The position numbers were made by a program, and so were the translations under genes. Of a stretch of 64,000 nucleotides of DNA, positions 1 to 7,585 are shown in pieces; positions within the stretch are counted from its first letter, which is position 1, and every line of letters starts with the position of its first letter. The stretch is taken from positions 1-64,000 of the forward strand of contig NZ_NGVS01000029.1 of NCBI RefSeq assembly GCF_002777975.1, written 5' to 3'. Source of the stretch: Shewanella carassii (GTDB lineage: Bacteria > Pseudomonadota > Gammaproteobacteria > Enterobacterales > Shewanellaceae). The notes under the pieces are model-generated. The model was not told the DNA's origin. It worked only from the letters and a program-made list of their open reading frames with translations, and searched no databases.

Positions 1-69
1 TTCATCGAGTTAAATCGTTTTGTCGATTTCTCAATGCCTGTGAGTGTCCACACAGATTGCTTGATAGAT

Positions 70-102
70 TGTTAAAGAGCAGTACCACGATGGTTCCCAT
101 CG
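70..102 (-). promoter_or_regulatory. rRNA antitermination signal (boxB hairpin and boxA)
   Basis: The minus strand has a perfect hairpin CGATGG-GAA-CCATCG (88-102), followed by TGCTCTTTAACA (70-81). The latter matches the conserved boxA that loads NusB/NusE for antitermination of rRNA transcription. The order boxB then boxA is the one seen in rrn leaders. Confidence 0.85.
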
Positions 103-116
103 GGTCAGGGCTGCGT

Positions 117-144
117 ATTCTACGCTTTCCTGCTTCGGCGTCAA
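117..144 (-). promoter_or_regulatory. rRNA operon promoter P2
   Basis: The minus strand carries TTGACG (139-144), a 16-bp spacer and TAGAAT (117-122), followed by ACGCAGCCC. It lies about 137 bp downstream of P1, which is the usual tandem P1-P2 arrangement of rRNA operons. Confidence 0.8.
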
Positions 145-253
145 GAGGTATTTACCATCTTTTTTCGCCTGTCGTTGAAAGGACTCAAGAGCCGCTTTTC
201 TTCGACCCTGTCACGTCTTTCGCGTTGCCGCTGTGCCGTGTCAGTGGGAGCGC

Positions 254-281
254 ATTATAGGGAGCCAAAACATTTACGCAA
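254..281 (-). promoter_or_regulatory. rRNA operon promoter P1
   Basis: On the minus strand a -35 TTGCGT (276-281) and a perfect -10 TATAAT (254-259) are separated by 16 bp. The -10 is followed by the GC-rich discriminator GCGCTCCC. The 16-bp spacer and GC-rich discriminator are the hallmarks of stringently and growth-rate controlled rRNA P1 promoters. An A-rich stretch just upstream may act as an UP element. Confidence 0.85.
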
Positions 282-507
282 GGGCTTTTTCCCCCACCAA
301 GCACCAAGCGAACACCTTTTCATCACACTGATTATTAACCGTACTCCCAACCTCAAATTCGTTCAAAAAACAGCCTTATCATTATTCAAAAATGAGAGCA
401 AAGGTCATTTTTTGGGCATCAGTCTGGTTTAAAGGTAAATAATTCATTACCATAGTCATCGCTGTTAACAGTAATTTATCAACTCTTCTTCACTGAGAAC
501 ATTTTTT
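282..507. other. Intergenic region between rrn P1 and the RRM gene
   Basis: This AT-rich stretch lies between the divergent rRNA promoter and the RRM gene. It contains a perfect 10-bp palindrome, CTGTTAACAG (462-471), about 40 bp before the RRM start. No convincing promoter for the RRM gene and no small gene were recognised. Confidence 0.5.
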
Positions 508-957
508 ATGCAAAAGTCATTTTTGATTGTGCTGGGTATCGCCATTCTTGGAGCATTTGCGATATACCAGTTCACACCTCAACTGCCTGCATTTTTAGCC
601 TTCCCCATTGGAGCCCTTCTTGCTGCCGCTGTATATACCTTTACTTCTAGCCCAAGTCAGGTTCAAGCAAAAGGACAAGAAACTTATAATGGTCCGACTA
701 TGACCCTCTACGTGGGTAATCTGCCTTATAGAGCTCACGATACTGAAGTAAAGTCATTGTTTGAGGAATATGGTCCGGTAAATTCGGTTCGCTTGGTCAG
801 AGACCGCAAGACCGGCAGACGCAAGGGGTTTGGTTTCGTGGAGATGTCTGAAGCCGGTGCTCAAAAGGCAATGACCAAATTAAATGACTTCATCTTTCAG
901 GAACGCACCCTGAAAGTACGCGAAGCCAAATCACAAGAGACAGATAAACAAGAGTAG
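508..957 (+). CDS. Membrane-anchored RRM-type RNA-binding protein
   Basis: The 149-residue protein has two hydrophobic segments (about residues 4-20 and 28-46) followed by a single RNA recognition motif. RNP2 is LYVGNL (67-72) and RNP1 is RKGFGFVEM (105-113), both canonical including the aromatic positions that stack on RNA. The C-terminus is short and charged. Similar small RRM proteins occur in many proteobacteria, but their targets are poorly known. A two-helix N-terminal anchor implies that the RRM is held at the inner membrane, facing the cytoplasm if both helices cross. It converges on murI with a 2-bp gap. The fold is certain; the function is not. Confidence 0.85.
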   Translation: MQKSFLIVLGIAILGAFAIYQFTPQLPAFLAFPIGALLAAAVYTFTSSPSQVQAKGQETYNGPTMTLYVGNLPYRAHDTEVKSLFEEYGPVNSVRLVRDRKTGRRKGFGFVEMSEAGAQKAMTKLNDFIFQERTLKVREAKSQETDKQE

Positions 958-959
958 TC

Positions 960-1775
960 TCAACCCCCGTTCGACTCTATCACGCTGGTCGAAGTCTTGG
1001 CCGTTTGAACAAAACCATACTCGGCCAGCGTTGATTTCAATCCTTCTGTAATATCCTTACTGGTATAGAAGGCCCGCTCATTATCGATTTGCTTTAAAGA
1101 AGTCGGCTCTTGCTGATATTGCAGCAAGCTCTTGACCCGTTTCGCAATCGCCTCGCCAGAATCCAACAACTGCACACCCGTGCCAACTATTTGTTGTATC
1201 TCAGACCTCAACATAGGGAAATGAGTGCAACCAAGTACCAACACATCCAATTCACTGTAGATGACAGGTTGCAGCAACCTTGCAATTTCTTCTATATCGA
1301 TCACCTGGCCGGCTGCCTTAGCCTCCGCAAGCAACACCAGCTCAGAGCAACCAAAGAGCTCGACTCGGCAATCATCGGCAAAGTGGTTGATCAGCTCCTT
1401 AGTGTAAGCTCTCTTGACTGTGCCTGGGGTGGCCAACAAACCTATATGTTTGCGCTTGGAGATAGCCGCCGCCGGTTTAATTGCCGGGACAACACCAACA
1501 ACCGGGATCGTCAGTTGAGCCCTCAACTCGGGAAGAACCAAGGTGCTGGCCGTATTGCAGGCGATGACCACTATCGCGGCATCTATCTGTTTAGCCATAG
1601 TCACAACCAGATTTACACACCCACTTATCAACTCGGCTTCCGCCAACTCACCGTAGGGCAAGCGCGCGTTATCAAACAGATAGCAATACTGTCTCTGTGG
1701 TAATAGCTTGCGGATCTCCCCAAGCACAGACAGGCCACCTATGCCTGAGTCAAAAACCAGTATGGGTCGCGACAA
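960..1775 (-). CDS. murI: Glutamate racemase
   Basis: The enzyme interconverts L- and D-glutamate in the cytoplasm to supply D-Glu for peptidoglycan. The 271-residue protein begins with the family signature FDSGIGGLSVL. It has both catalytic cysteines in context: ACNTAS (C73) and GCTHFP (C183). The start is a TTG at 1775 preceded by AGAGG six bases away; no upstream ATG fits. It points toward the rRNA operon, with only the oppositely oriented RRM gene between, echoing murI-rrnB in E. coli. Confidence 0.95.
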   Translation of the reverse strand: MSRPILVFDSGIGGLSVLGEIRKLLPQRQYCYLFDNARLPYGELAEAELISGCVNLVVTMAKQIDAAIVVIACNTASTLVLPELRAQLTIPVVGVVPAIKPAAAISKRKHIGLLATPGTVKRAYTKELINHFADDCRVELFGCSELVLLAEAKAAGQVIDIEEIARLLQPVIYSELDVLVLGCTHFPMLRSEIQQIVGTGVQLLDSGEAIAKRVKSLLQYQQEPTSLKQIDNERAFYTSKDITEGLKSTLAEYGFVQTAKTSTSVIESNGG

Positions 1776-1900
1776 GTTGAGCCTCTAAACGATATACAAA
1801 AGATGTCGTGGCTTGAGGCCACAACGGCAGATGAAGCGCTATTTTTTCATAGCTTGGGCAAAAGCACAAAGGCGTGAAACTGGACATCGGCGCCACGTAG

Positions 1901-1906
1901 TATAAT
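1901..1906 (+). promoter_or_regulatory. Probable -10 element of the trmA promoter
   Basis: A perfect TATAAT lies 36 bp before the trmA ATG. No good -35 is seen at 16-18 bp; the nearest candidate, TGGACA at 1881-1886, is only 14 bp away. The call therefore rests on the -10 alone. Confidence 0.5.
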
Positions 1907-1941
1907 ATTTGCGCCCCCGTTTGAAGCCAAGAGTGAATATT

Positions 1942-3045
1942 ATGAATTTAGAAGCAATGGACCCAAGTCAATATGATGCGCAGCTGGAACAAAAGCGCCT
2001 CAAACTGGAACAGGCCTTTGCCCGCTTCACTCCCCCAGCTCTGGAGGTGTTTCCCTCTGCTCCACAACACTACCGTATGAGGGCTGAATTCCGGGTTTGG
2101 CATGACGGGGAAGATCTCTACTACTATATGTTTGACCAACAGCAAAAAGCTAAGGTTCGTTGCGATCAGTTTCTGCCCGCCAGCGCGCTAATCAATCAAA
2201 TGATGCCAGCACTGATGGCCGAGCTGCGCCCCAACAGCATACTGAGGCACAAGCTGTTTCAAGTAGACTTCCTCTCTACTTTGTCCGGCGAGATTTTGGT
2301 GTCACTGCTGTATCACAAGCAGTTGGACGATAACTGGCTCAATGAAGCCACGGCGTTGAAACAGAGGCTCGAGAAAGCATTCAAGGTCGACATTATCGGT
2401 CGAGCACGCAAACAGAAGTTTGTGTTGGACAGAGATTTCGTCATCGAACGTCTGCAAGTCAACCAGCAGGAATACATCTATAAACAAGTAGAAAACAGCT
2501 TCACCCAGCCCAATGCCCAAGTGGCAACCAAGATGTTGGAGTGGGCGATAGACTGTACCCGCCACAGTAGTGGCGATCTGCTTGAGCTTTATTGTGGCAA
2601 CGGTAACTTCTCCATAGCCCTGGCACAAAACTTCAACAAGGTGCTGGCAACCGAGTTAGCTAAACCCTCGGTCGATTCCGCTCAATACAATATTGAGCAA
2701 AATGGCACTGAGAATCTGCAGATCATTCGTATGTCGGCCGAGGAATTTACCCAGGCCATGACGGGGGAGCGTAGCTTCAGACGTCTGGAAGGAATTGACC
2801 TCAAGAGTTACGACTGCAACACCATCTTTGTTGATCCACCGCGAGCCGGCCTAGATCCCGATACTGTTAATCTGGTGCAGGGCTATGAGTCCATCCTCTA
2901 TATTTCCTGCAACCCGCAAACCCTGGCCGATAATCTCGAACAGTTGAGTCAAACTCACGAGATCAAACGCTTTGCCCTGTTTGATCAGTTCCCCTATACC
3001 GACCACATGGAAGCGGGTGTACTGCTTTCCAGAAAAAGCCTATAG
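1942..3045 (+). CDS. trmA: tRNA (uracil-5-)-methyltransferase
   Basis: The enzyme makes m5U54 (ribothymidine) in the T-loop of tRNAs using S-adenosylmethionine. From the ATG at 1942 it is 367 residues, about the length of E. coli TrmA (366). The AdoMet loop is [12 protein letters not shown] (about 213-224), the DPPR motif lies near residue 298, and the catalytic nucleophile is C323 in ISCNP. An in-frame TTG at 1909 would lie at or before the likely transcription start, because TATAAT sits at 1901-1906; the ATG is therefore preferred. It is divergent from murI, as trmA is from btuB-murI in E. coli, but btuB is absent here. Confidence 0.95.
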   Translation: MNLEAMDPSQYDAQLEQKRLKLEQAFARFTPPALEVFPSAPQHYRMRAEFRVWHDGEDLYYYMFDQQQKAKVRCDQFLPASALINQMMPALMAELRPNSILRHKLFQVDFLSTLSGEILVSLLYHKQLDDNWLNEATALKQRLEKAFKVDIIGRARKQKFVLDRDFVIERLQVNQQEYIYKQVENSFTQPNAQVATKMLEWAIDCTRHSSGDLLELYCGNGNFSIALAQNFNKVLATELAKPSVDSAQYNIEQNGTENLQIIRMSAEEFTQAMTGERSFRRLEGIDLKSYDCNTIFVDPPRAGLDPDTVNLVQGYESILYISCNPQTLADNLEQLSQTHEIKRFALFDQFPYTDHMEAGVLLSRKSL

Positions 3046-3320
3046 ATTAGGCGTGGCAAGCCCAATAAGACACTGGCCGATACCATGAAAGACTGCAGAA
3101 CCTGCAAAGCGATTATCAAAACGGCTTTGCGGGCTCCGCATAAGCGTCACCGTCCAGTTCATAGAGGGACGTCCCCCCTTTTTAACTGCAGTTAAAGAGG
3201 AAAGGACTACCGAAGCAACTCAAAGAAATGTGGGACTGCACAGATAAAGCAGAGGTCATAGATGGAATGGAGACTTCAACGGTTCATCCATTACACCCCT
3301 GCCGACTGGAAGGGATGAAC
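3046..3320. other. Intergenic region after trmA with an inverted repeat
   Basis: No gene is recognised here. A 10-bp inverted repeat, CCTGCAAAGC (3101-3110) with GCTTTGCGGG (3124-3133) and one G-T pair, could fold but has no T-run. A short GGGACGTCCC palindrome followed by a T-run lies near 3170. Confidence 0.4.
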
Positions 3321-3354
3321 CAAACAAAAGAGCCCCGAAAGGCTCTTTTGTTTG
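3321..3354. terminator. Bidirectional terminator between trmA and fabR
   Basis: A perfect 14-bp stem, CAAACAAAAGAGCC (3321-3334) and GGCTCTTTTGTTTG (3341-3354), encloses the loop CCGAAA. The T-rich right arm serves trmA, and the complementary T-rich left arm serves the convergent fabR. Confidence 0.9.
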
Positions 3355-3369
3355 GGCAAAAAATTTTTA

Positions 3370-3984
3370 TCAGCGGCTATCGCGCTTTTGCTGCAACGCT
3401 TCGGCGCCCGTTGCCACCATTCGCAACTGAGTCACCAGCCGGTCGGCCAGAATCTTGCGATCGGCACGTTTCATATCCAAAGCAGCGGCGCCGGCATTGA
3501 ACACCAGAGTCACCAGAGCCTCGGCCTGTGCCCTAGCCAATTCAGGGCTGCGGCCGGCTGTGTCCTCGGTGTAGTGCGCTAATTCCGAGATAAAGTGTTC
3601 TATCTCCCGCGCCACGGCGGCACGAAAGGCGGCAGAAGTGCCAGAACGCTCATGCAACAGGATCCTGAATACGTTGGGGTTGGATTCCAATACTTCCATA
3701 AAGGTGTCGACCGAGATGCGGATAACACTACCGCCGGCCTCGGCGCGCTGACGTCCCTTACGCATCATCTGTCTCAACGTCAGGCCACCTTCATCGACCA
3801 TAGTCAGTCCTAACTCATTCATATCCTTGAAATGACGGTAGAAAGAGGTCGGCGCTATATTGGCTTCCCTGGCCACTTCCCTAAGACTCAGACTGGAAAA
3901 GCTACGCTCGGCACTCAATTGATTGAATGCAGCATCCACCAAGGCGCGGCGGGTCTTCTCTTTCTGCTGTGCTCTGATTCCCAT
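3370..3984 (-). CDS. fabR: TetR-family regulator of unsaturated fatty acid synthesis
   Basis: The 204-residue repressor closely resembles E. coli FabR throughout, beginning [15 protein letters not shown]. The helix-turn-helix contains [19 protein letters not shown] (about residues 32-50). FabR senses the ratio of saturated to unsaturated acyl chains and represses genes for unsaturated fatty acid synthesis. The start at 3984 is chosen by homology, since an earlier in-frame start would add a non-conserved tail. It is divergent from a desaturase gene, and the shared region holds a FabR-like operator. It converges with trmA. Confidence 0.93.
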   Translation of the reverse strand: MGIRAQQKEKTRRALVDAAFNQLSAERSFSSLSLREVAREANIAPTSFYRHFKDMNELGLTMVDEGGLTLRQMMRKGRQRAEAGGSVIRISVDTFMEVLESNPNVFRILLHERSGTSAAFRAAVAREIEHFISELAHYTEDTAGRSPELARAQAEALVTLVFNAGAAALDMKRADRKILADRLVTQLRMVATGAEALQQKRDSR

Positions 3985-4085
3985 CTTTATTCCGTTCGCT
4001 GGATCTGTTGCGCAAATAATACAGGCTTTACTCAATAATCACATCCTCGGCTAGTGTCACTGTGATTGTGCTCTAATAGCAACTT

Positions 4086-4103
4086 AGCGTACACTTGTTA
4101 GCT
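4086..4103. promoter_or_regulatory. FabR-type operator upstream of the desaturase gene
   Basis: The sequence AGCGTACACTTGTTAGCT is an imperfect palindrome. From memory it is almost identical to the FabR site upstream of E. coli fabA. It lies in the fabR-desaturase intergenic region, 24 bp before the desaturase ATG, where bound repressor would block transcription. Confidence 0.8.
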
Positions 4104-4127
4104 TAAAGTGTTTTGGAAGTCATCATA

Positions 4128-5234
4128 ATGAAAAAACCTCCCCTCATCTGGACCAACCTGATCCTCTTCCTGCTGACGTTTGCCGGTGCTTGTATTTTGG
4201 TGCCTTGGCGAGGCATCAGTCATGGCTTTGAGCTCAGTGAATGGTTCACCTTCGTACTGTTGGCCTTTGCCAGTGGTTTGTCTATTACCGCCGGTTACCA
4301 CAGGCTGTGGTCACATAAGGCTTATAAAGCCCATCCGGCCGTGCGTTTCCTGTTTGCCCTAGGTGGTGCGCTGGCGTTGCAGAACAGCGCCTTACATTGG
4401 GCCTCGGATCATCGTGTTCATCACAAGCATGTGGACAACAATGACAAGGATCCTTATTCAGCGAACATGGGTTTCTGGTACAGCCATATTGGTTGGATGC
4501 TCAGGGAGTATCAGGCACAGCGTTATCACGATTACAACAACGTCAGAGACCTGCAAAATGATGCCATTATCATGTGGCAACATAAGCATTATCTGCTACT
4601 GGCACTGCTGATGAATGTAGGCCTACCCGCCCTGCTTGGCTGGTTGAACGGCGATATCCTGTCGATGTTGCTGCTGGCTGGCCTGCTCCGCCTGGTGGTA
4701 GTGCATCACTGCACCTTCTTCATTAACTCGCTGGCGCATATCTGGGGCAAACAACCCTATACAGATCGCAACAGTGCCAGAGATAACGGTGTGCTGGCGC
4801 TGTTCACTTATGGTGAAGGTTACCATAACTTCCACCATATCTTTGAAAACGATTACCGCAATGGTATCCATTGGTGGCAGTACGACCCTACCAAGTGGCT
4901 GATCCGTTTTCTGTCCTGGTTTAGCCTAGCCAAAGACCTACGCAAGATCCCTCAGGAACGCATCGAGGCGGCCAAGTTGCAGATGCAACTCAAGTGCGCC
5001 CAGCATAAGGTGGCCCACCTGCCCAATTGCGAGGAGGTCCTGGAAAAGCTGCAGGCTGAATACGAAGAGTTAAAGAGCCACTTGCTGGCCTACTTCGAAG
5101 CCAAAAAGGCGCTGCTCGAAGCACGCAAGCAGCAGTTGGCCGATAAACATCTGCTTTCGCAGGTGAGCGAAATGCGTTTACGTTTTCGCGCCCAACGCAA
5201 ACAATGGCACCGACTACGGGCCAGCATCGCCTAA
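4128..5234 (+). CDS. Membrane fatty acid desaturase (acyl-CoA delta-9 type)
   Basis: This integral membrane di-iron enzyme introduces a cis double bond into acyl chains. All three histidine boxes are present: HRLWSH, HRVHHKH and HNFHH. The hydrophobic pairs flanking them match the stearoyl-CoA desaturase family. The 368-residue protein ends in an extra, highly charged helical stretch of about 90 residues, rich in Glu, Lys, Gln and Leu and likely coiled coil. The ATG at 4128 is preferred over an in-frame TTG at 4113. The FabR-type operator just upstream suggests control by membrane fluidity through FabR. A hairpin terminator follows. Confidence 0.92.
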   Translation: MKKPPLIWTNLILFLLTFAGACILVPWRGISHGFELSEWFTFVLLAFASGLSITAGYHRLWSHKAYKAHPAVRFLFALGGALALQNSALHWASDHRVHHKHVDNNDKDPYSANMGFWYSHIGWMLREYQAQRYHDYNNVRDLQNDAIIMWQHKHYLLLALLMNVGLPALLGWLNGDILSMLLLAGLLRLVVVHHCTFFINSLAHIWGKQPYTDRNSARDNGVLALFTYGEGYHNFHHIFENDYRNGIHWWQYDPTKWLIRFLSWFSLAKDLRKIPQERIEAAKLQMQLKCAQHKVAHLPNCEEVLEKLQAEYEELKSHLLAYFEAKKALLEARKQQLADKHLLSQVSEMRLRFRAQRKQWHRLRASIA

Positions 5235-5292
5235 AGTCTTTATTAACAGTAGAAGGTTAGCGATCCGCTTAACAAAATTTACTTGAGTTGTG

Positions 5293-5325
5293 AAACGGCC
5301 GACTTGTACTGCGGCCGTTTCTGTT
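5293..5325 (+). terminator. Terminator after the desaturase gene
   Basis: A 9-bp perfect stem, AAACGGCCG (5293-5301) with CGGCCGTTT (5312-5320), is followed by CTGTTTA. The T-run is short, so termination may be partial, but the position between the desaturase and selD fits. Confidence 0.7.
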
Positions 5326-5364
5326 TATGATCGGGGGTTATTTCAATCATTCAGGGATCCGACT

Positions 5365-6408
5365 ATGTCAGATCAGTCAGTCAAACTCACGGAATACAGC
5401 CACGGCGCAGGTTGCGGTTGCAAGATTTCCCCCAAAGTTCTCAGCACTATTTTGGCCTCTCAGCTGCCGGACTTTAAAGATCCCCGCCTGCTGGTCGGCA
5501 ACCAGAGCCGGGATGATGCGGCGGTCTATCAGCTGGATGATCACACAGGCATTATCAGTACTACCGACTTCTTTATGCCGATAGTCGATGACCCTTTCAC
5601 CTTCGGCCGTATCGCGGCGACCAACGCCATCAGCGATATCTATGCCATGGGCGGCAAGCCTATTATGGCGATTGCCATTCTGGGTTGGCCGGTGAACAAG
5701 CTGTCACCCGAGATAGCCCAGCAGGTCGTGGATGGCGGACGCCAAGCCTGCATGGATGCCGGGATCATGTTGGCCGGAGGCCATAGCATAGACGCGCCTG
5801 AGCCTATCTTCGGCCTAGCGGTAACCGGCACAGTGGCGCTGGAGCACCTCAAGCAGAACGATACCGCCAAGGCCGGTGATAAGCTCTATCTCACCAAGCC
5901 CTTGGGAATTGGCATACTGACCACGGCACAAAAGCAGAAGAAGCTGGCGCCACAGGATGTCAATATCGCCCCAGAGGCCATGTGCCAACTCAATAAGATA
6001 GGTGCCGAAGTCGCCAAGATAAGCACGGTTCACGCCATGACAGACGTGACAGGCTTTGGTCTGGCAGGCCACCTGCTGGAGATGTGTCAGGGCGCCAACC
6101 TCAAGGCCAGCATAGATACCGCCAAACTGCCACTGCTGGAAAAAGCCTCCGAGTATCTGGCCATGGGTTGTATCCCGGGTGGCACCCACAGAAACTTTGA
6201 CAGCTACGGTGAGCACCTCCCCGAGGTTTCCGAGCAACAAAAAGCCTTACTGTGCGATCCGCAAACCAGCGGCGGTCTACTCATCGCCGTCGGCGCCGAG
6301 GGTGAGGCCGAACTGCAGCAACTGCTGACCAATCAAGGGCTGGAGCTACACTGTATAGGTGCGCTCGACCATCGCGACGACCGTCAGCAATGGGTGGAGC
6401 TGGTATGA
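5365..6408 (+). CDS. selD: Selenide, water dikinase (selenophosphate synthetase)
   Basis: The enzyme converts selenide and ATP to selenophosphate, the activated selenium donor. From the ATG at 5365 it is 347 residues, the same length as E. coli SelD. The N-terminal active-site motif GAGCGCK has the catalytic C17 and K20, with cysteine rather than selenocysteine. An AIRS-like ATP-binding fold follows, with SRDDAAV and TTDFF acid clusters. Its TGA overlaps the mnmH ATG (ATGA), so the two are translationally coupled and selenophosphate is probably channelled into tRNA 2-selenouridine. Confidence 0.95.
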   Translation: MSDQSVKLTEYSHGAGCGCKISPKVLSTILASQLPDFKDPRLLVGNQSRDDAAVYQLDDHTGIISTTDFFMPIVDDPFTFGRIAATNAISDIYAMGGKPIMAIAILGWPVNKLSPEIAQQVVDGGRQACMDAGIMLAGGHSIDAPEPIFGLAVTGTVALEHLKQNDTAKAGDKLYLTKPLGIGILTTAQKQKKLAPQDVNIAPEAMCQLNKIGAEVAKISTVHAMTDVTGFGLAGHLLEMCQGANLKASIDTAKLPLLEKASEYLAMGCIPGGTHRNFDSYGEHLPEVSEQQKALLCDPQTSGGLLIAVGAEGEAELQQLLTNQGLELHCIGALDHRDDRQQWVELV

Positions 6409-7520
6409 GTCGACAGATAATCGCGCCTGCAGAGTACCGGGAGATATTCCTATCCGATCGTCCCCTGGTCGATCTGCGGGCGCCGGTTGAGTTTGCCAAG
6501 GGTGCCTTTCCGGCCAGCACTAACCTGCCATTGATGAATGACAGCGAAAGGCAGAAGGTAGGCACCTGTTATAAAGAGCATGGGCAGGCCGCCGCCATAG
6601 AGCTCGGCCATTCACTGGTCAAAGGCAAGATCAAGGCCGCGCGTATTCAAGCCTGGCTGGATTTCTTCAGCGCCCACCCAGATGCCAACCTCTACTGTTT
6701 TCGGGGTGGTCTGCGCTCTCAACTGACCCAGCAATGGATCCGCGAGGCCGGTCTTGAAGTGCCCTATATTCAGGGTGGCTACAAGGCGATGCGCCAGTAT
6801 CTTATCGATACCATAGATAACACCCCGCAGCAGCAACAGCTGTTGATCCTCAGCGGTATTACCGGCTCAGGCAAGACAGAGTTTATTCTCAGCCGCAGTG
6901 AAGCTGTGGATCTGGAGGGCACAGCCAATCACAGAGGCTCGAGCTTTGGCAAGAATGTGACGCCACAGCCCAGTCAGATCAATTTTGAAAACAGCTTGGC
7001 TCGGGAACTGTTGAGGCATCAAGAGAGGCAAGAGTCCTGCCTGCTGCTGGAAGACGAAAGCTTCCTGATTGGCCGCCGCGCCATACCCAAAGCCTTCTTC
7101 AGTGCCATGCAACAGGCGCAGGTTGTGGTGTTGGAAGAGCCACTGGAGGCCAGACTCCCTCGCCTTCTGGATGAGTATGTGCACAAGATGCTGCGCGGTT
7201 TTGAACAGCATTATGGCGCAGAAGAAGGCATGGCGGCGTTTGGCGCCTATCTGCGTCAGAGTGTCGAGGGCATACGCAAGCGTATGGGACATCAACAAAC
7301 TGACCAACTACTGGAACTGGTCGACTCAAGCTTGCAGACACAGTTGCAACGCAACACTACAGAGCAACACCTGGAGTGGATTACTCTACTGCTGGAGAAG
7401 TATTACGACCCCATGTACCAGTACCAACTGGAAAAAAAGGCCGAGCGGATCATCTTCCGCGGAGACCGTCAGGCCATTCACCAGTGGCTGGATGAGAGGC
7501 GGTCAAACCGCTCCAAATGA
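6405..7520 (+). CDS. mnmH: tRNA 2-selenouridine synthase
   Basis: Also called SelU or YbbB, this enzyme replaces sulfur by selenium at the wobble 2-thiouridine of certain tRNAs, via a geranylated intermediate. The N-terminal rhodanese domain carries the catalytic C98 in CFRGG. A P-loop domain follows with Walker A GITGSGKT (151-158). The C-terminal [13 protein letters not shown] is a family hallmark. The 371-residue protein starts at the ATG overlapping the selD stop. A strong terminator follows at 7545. The pair implies selenium use in tRNA even though selA and selB are not in this window. Confidence 0.95.
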   Translation: MSRQIIAPAEYREIFLSDRPLVDLRAPVEFAKGAFPASTNLPLMNDSERQKVGTCYKEHGQAAAIELGHSLVKGKIKAARIQAWLDFFSAHPDANLYCFRGGLRSQLTQQWIREAGLEVPYIQGGYKAMRQYLIDTIDNTPQQQQLLILSGITGSGKTEFILSRSEAVDLEGTANHRGSSFGKNVTPQPSQINFENSLARELLRHQERQESCLLLEDESFLIGRRAIPKAFFSAMQQAQVVVLEEPLEARLPRLLDEYVHKMLRGFEQHYGAEEGMAAFGAYLRQSVEGIRKRMGHQQTDQLLELVDSSLQTQLQRNTTEQHLEWITLLLEKYYDPMYQYQLEKKAERIIFRGDRQAIHQWLDERRSNRSK

Positions 7521-7544
7521 ATTCAAAAGCAAGAGATTCAATCT

Positions 7545-7572
7545 AAAGAGCCCGGCAAATGCCGGGCTCTTT
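7545..7572. terminator. Bidirectional terminator between mnmH and the MFS-PlsC gene
   Basis: A perfect 12-bp stem AAAGAGCCCGGC / GCCGGGCTCTTT closes the loop AAAT. It lies between convergent genes, and the A/T-rich ends give a T-run in both directions. Confidence 0.9.
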
Positions 7573-7585
7573 CGTTAACATGACC

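Larger units (their letters stand above)
1..253 (-). other. Leader of an rRNA operon (16S gene lies off the left edge)
   Basis: Read on the minus strand, this stretch has the layout of the region upstream of rrs in gammaproteobacteria: tandem promoters, a boxB hairpin, a boxA element and then a GTGTGGACACTC-like segment of boxC type. No 16S sequence itself is visible, so the gene must begin to the left of base 1. An rRNA operon beside murI also matches the E. coli murI-rrnB arrangement. Confidence 0.85.

Noticed and set aside
1110..1703. 197-codon frame antisense to murI
   Set aside because: It lies wholly inside a well-supported gene and has no homology features.
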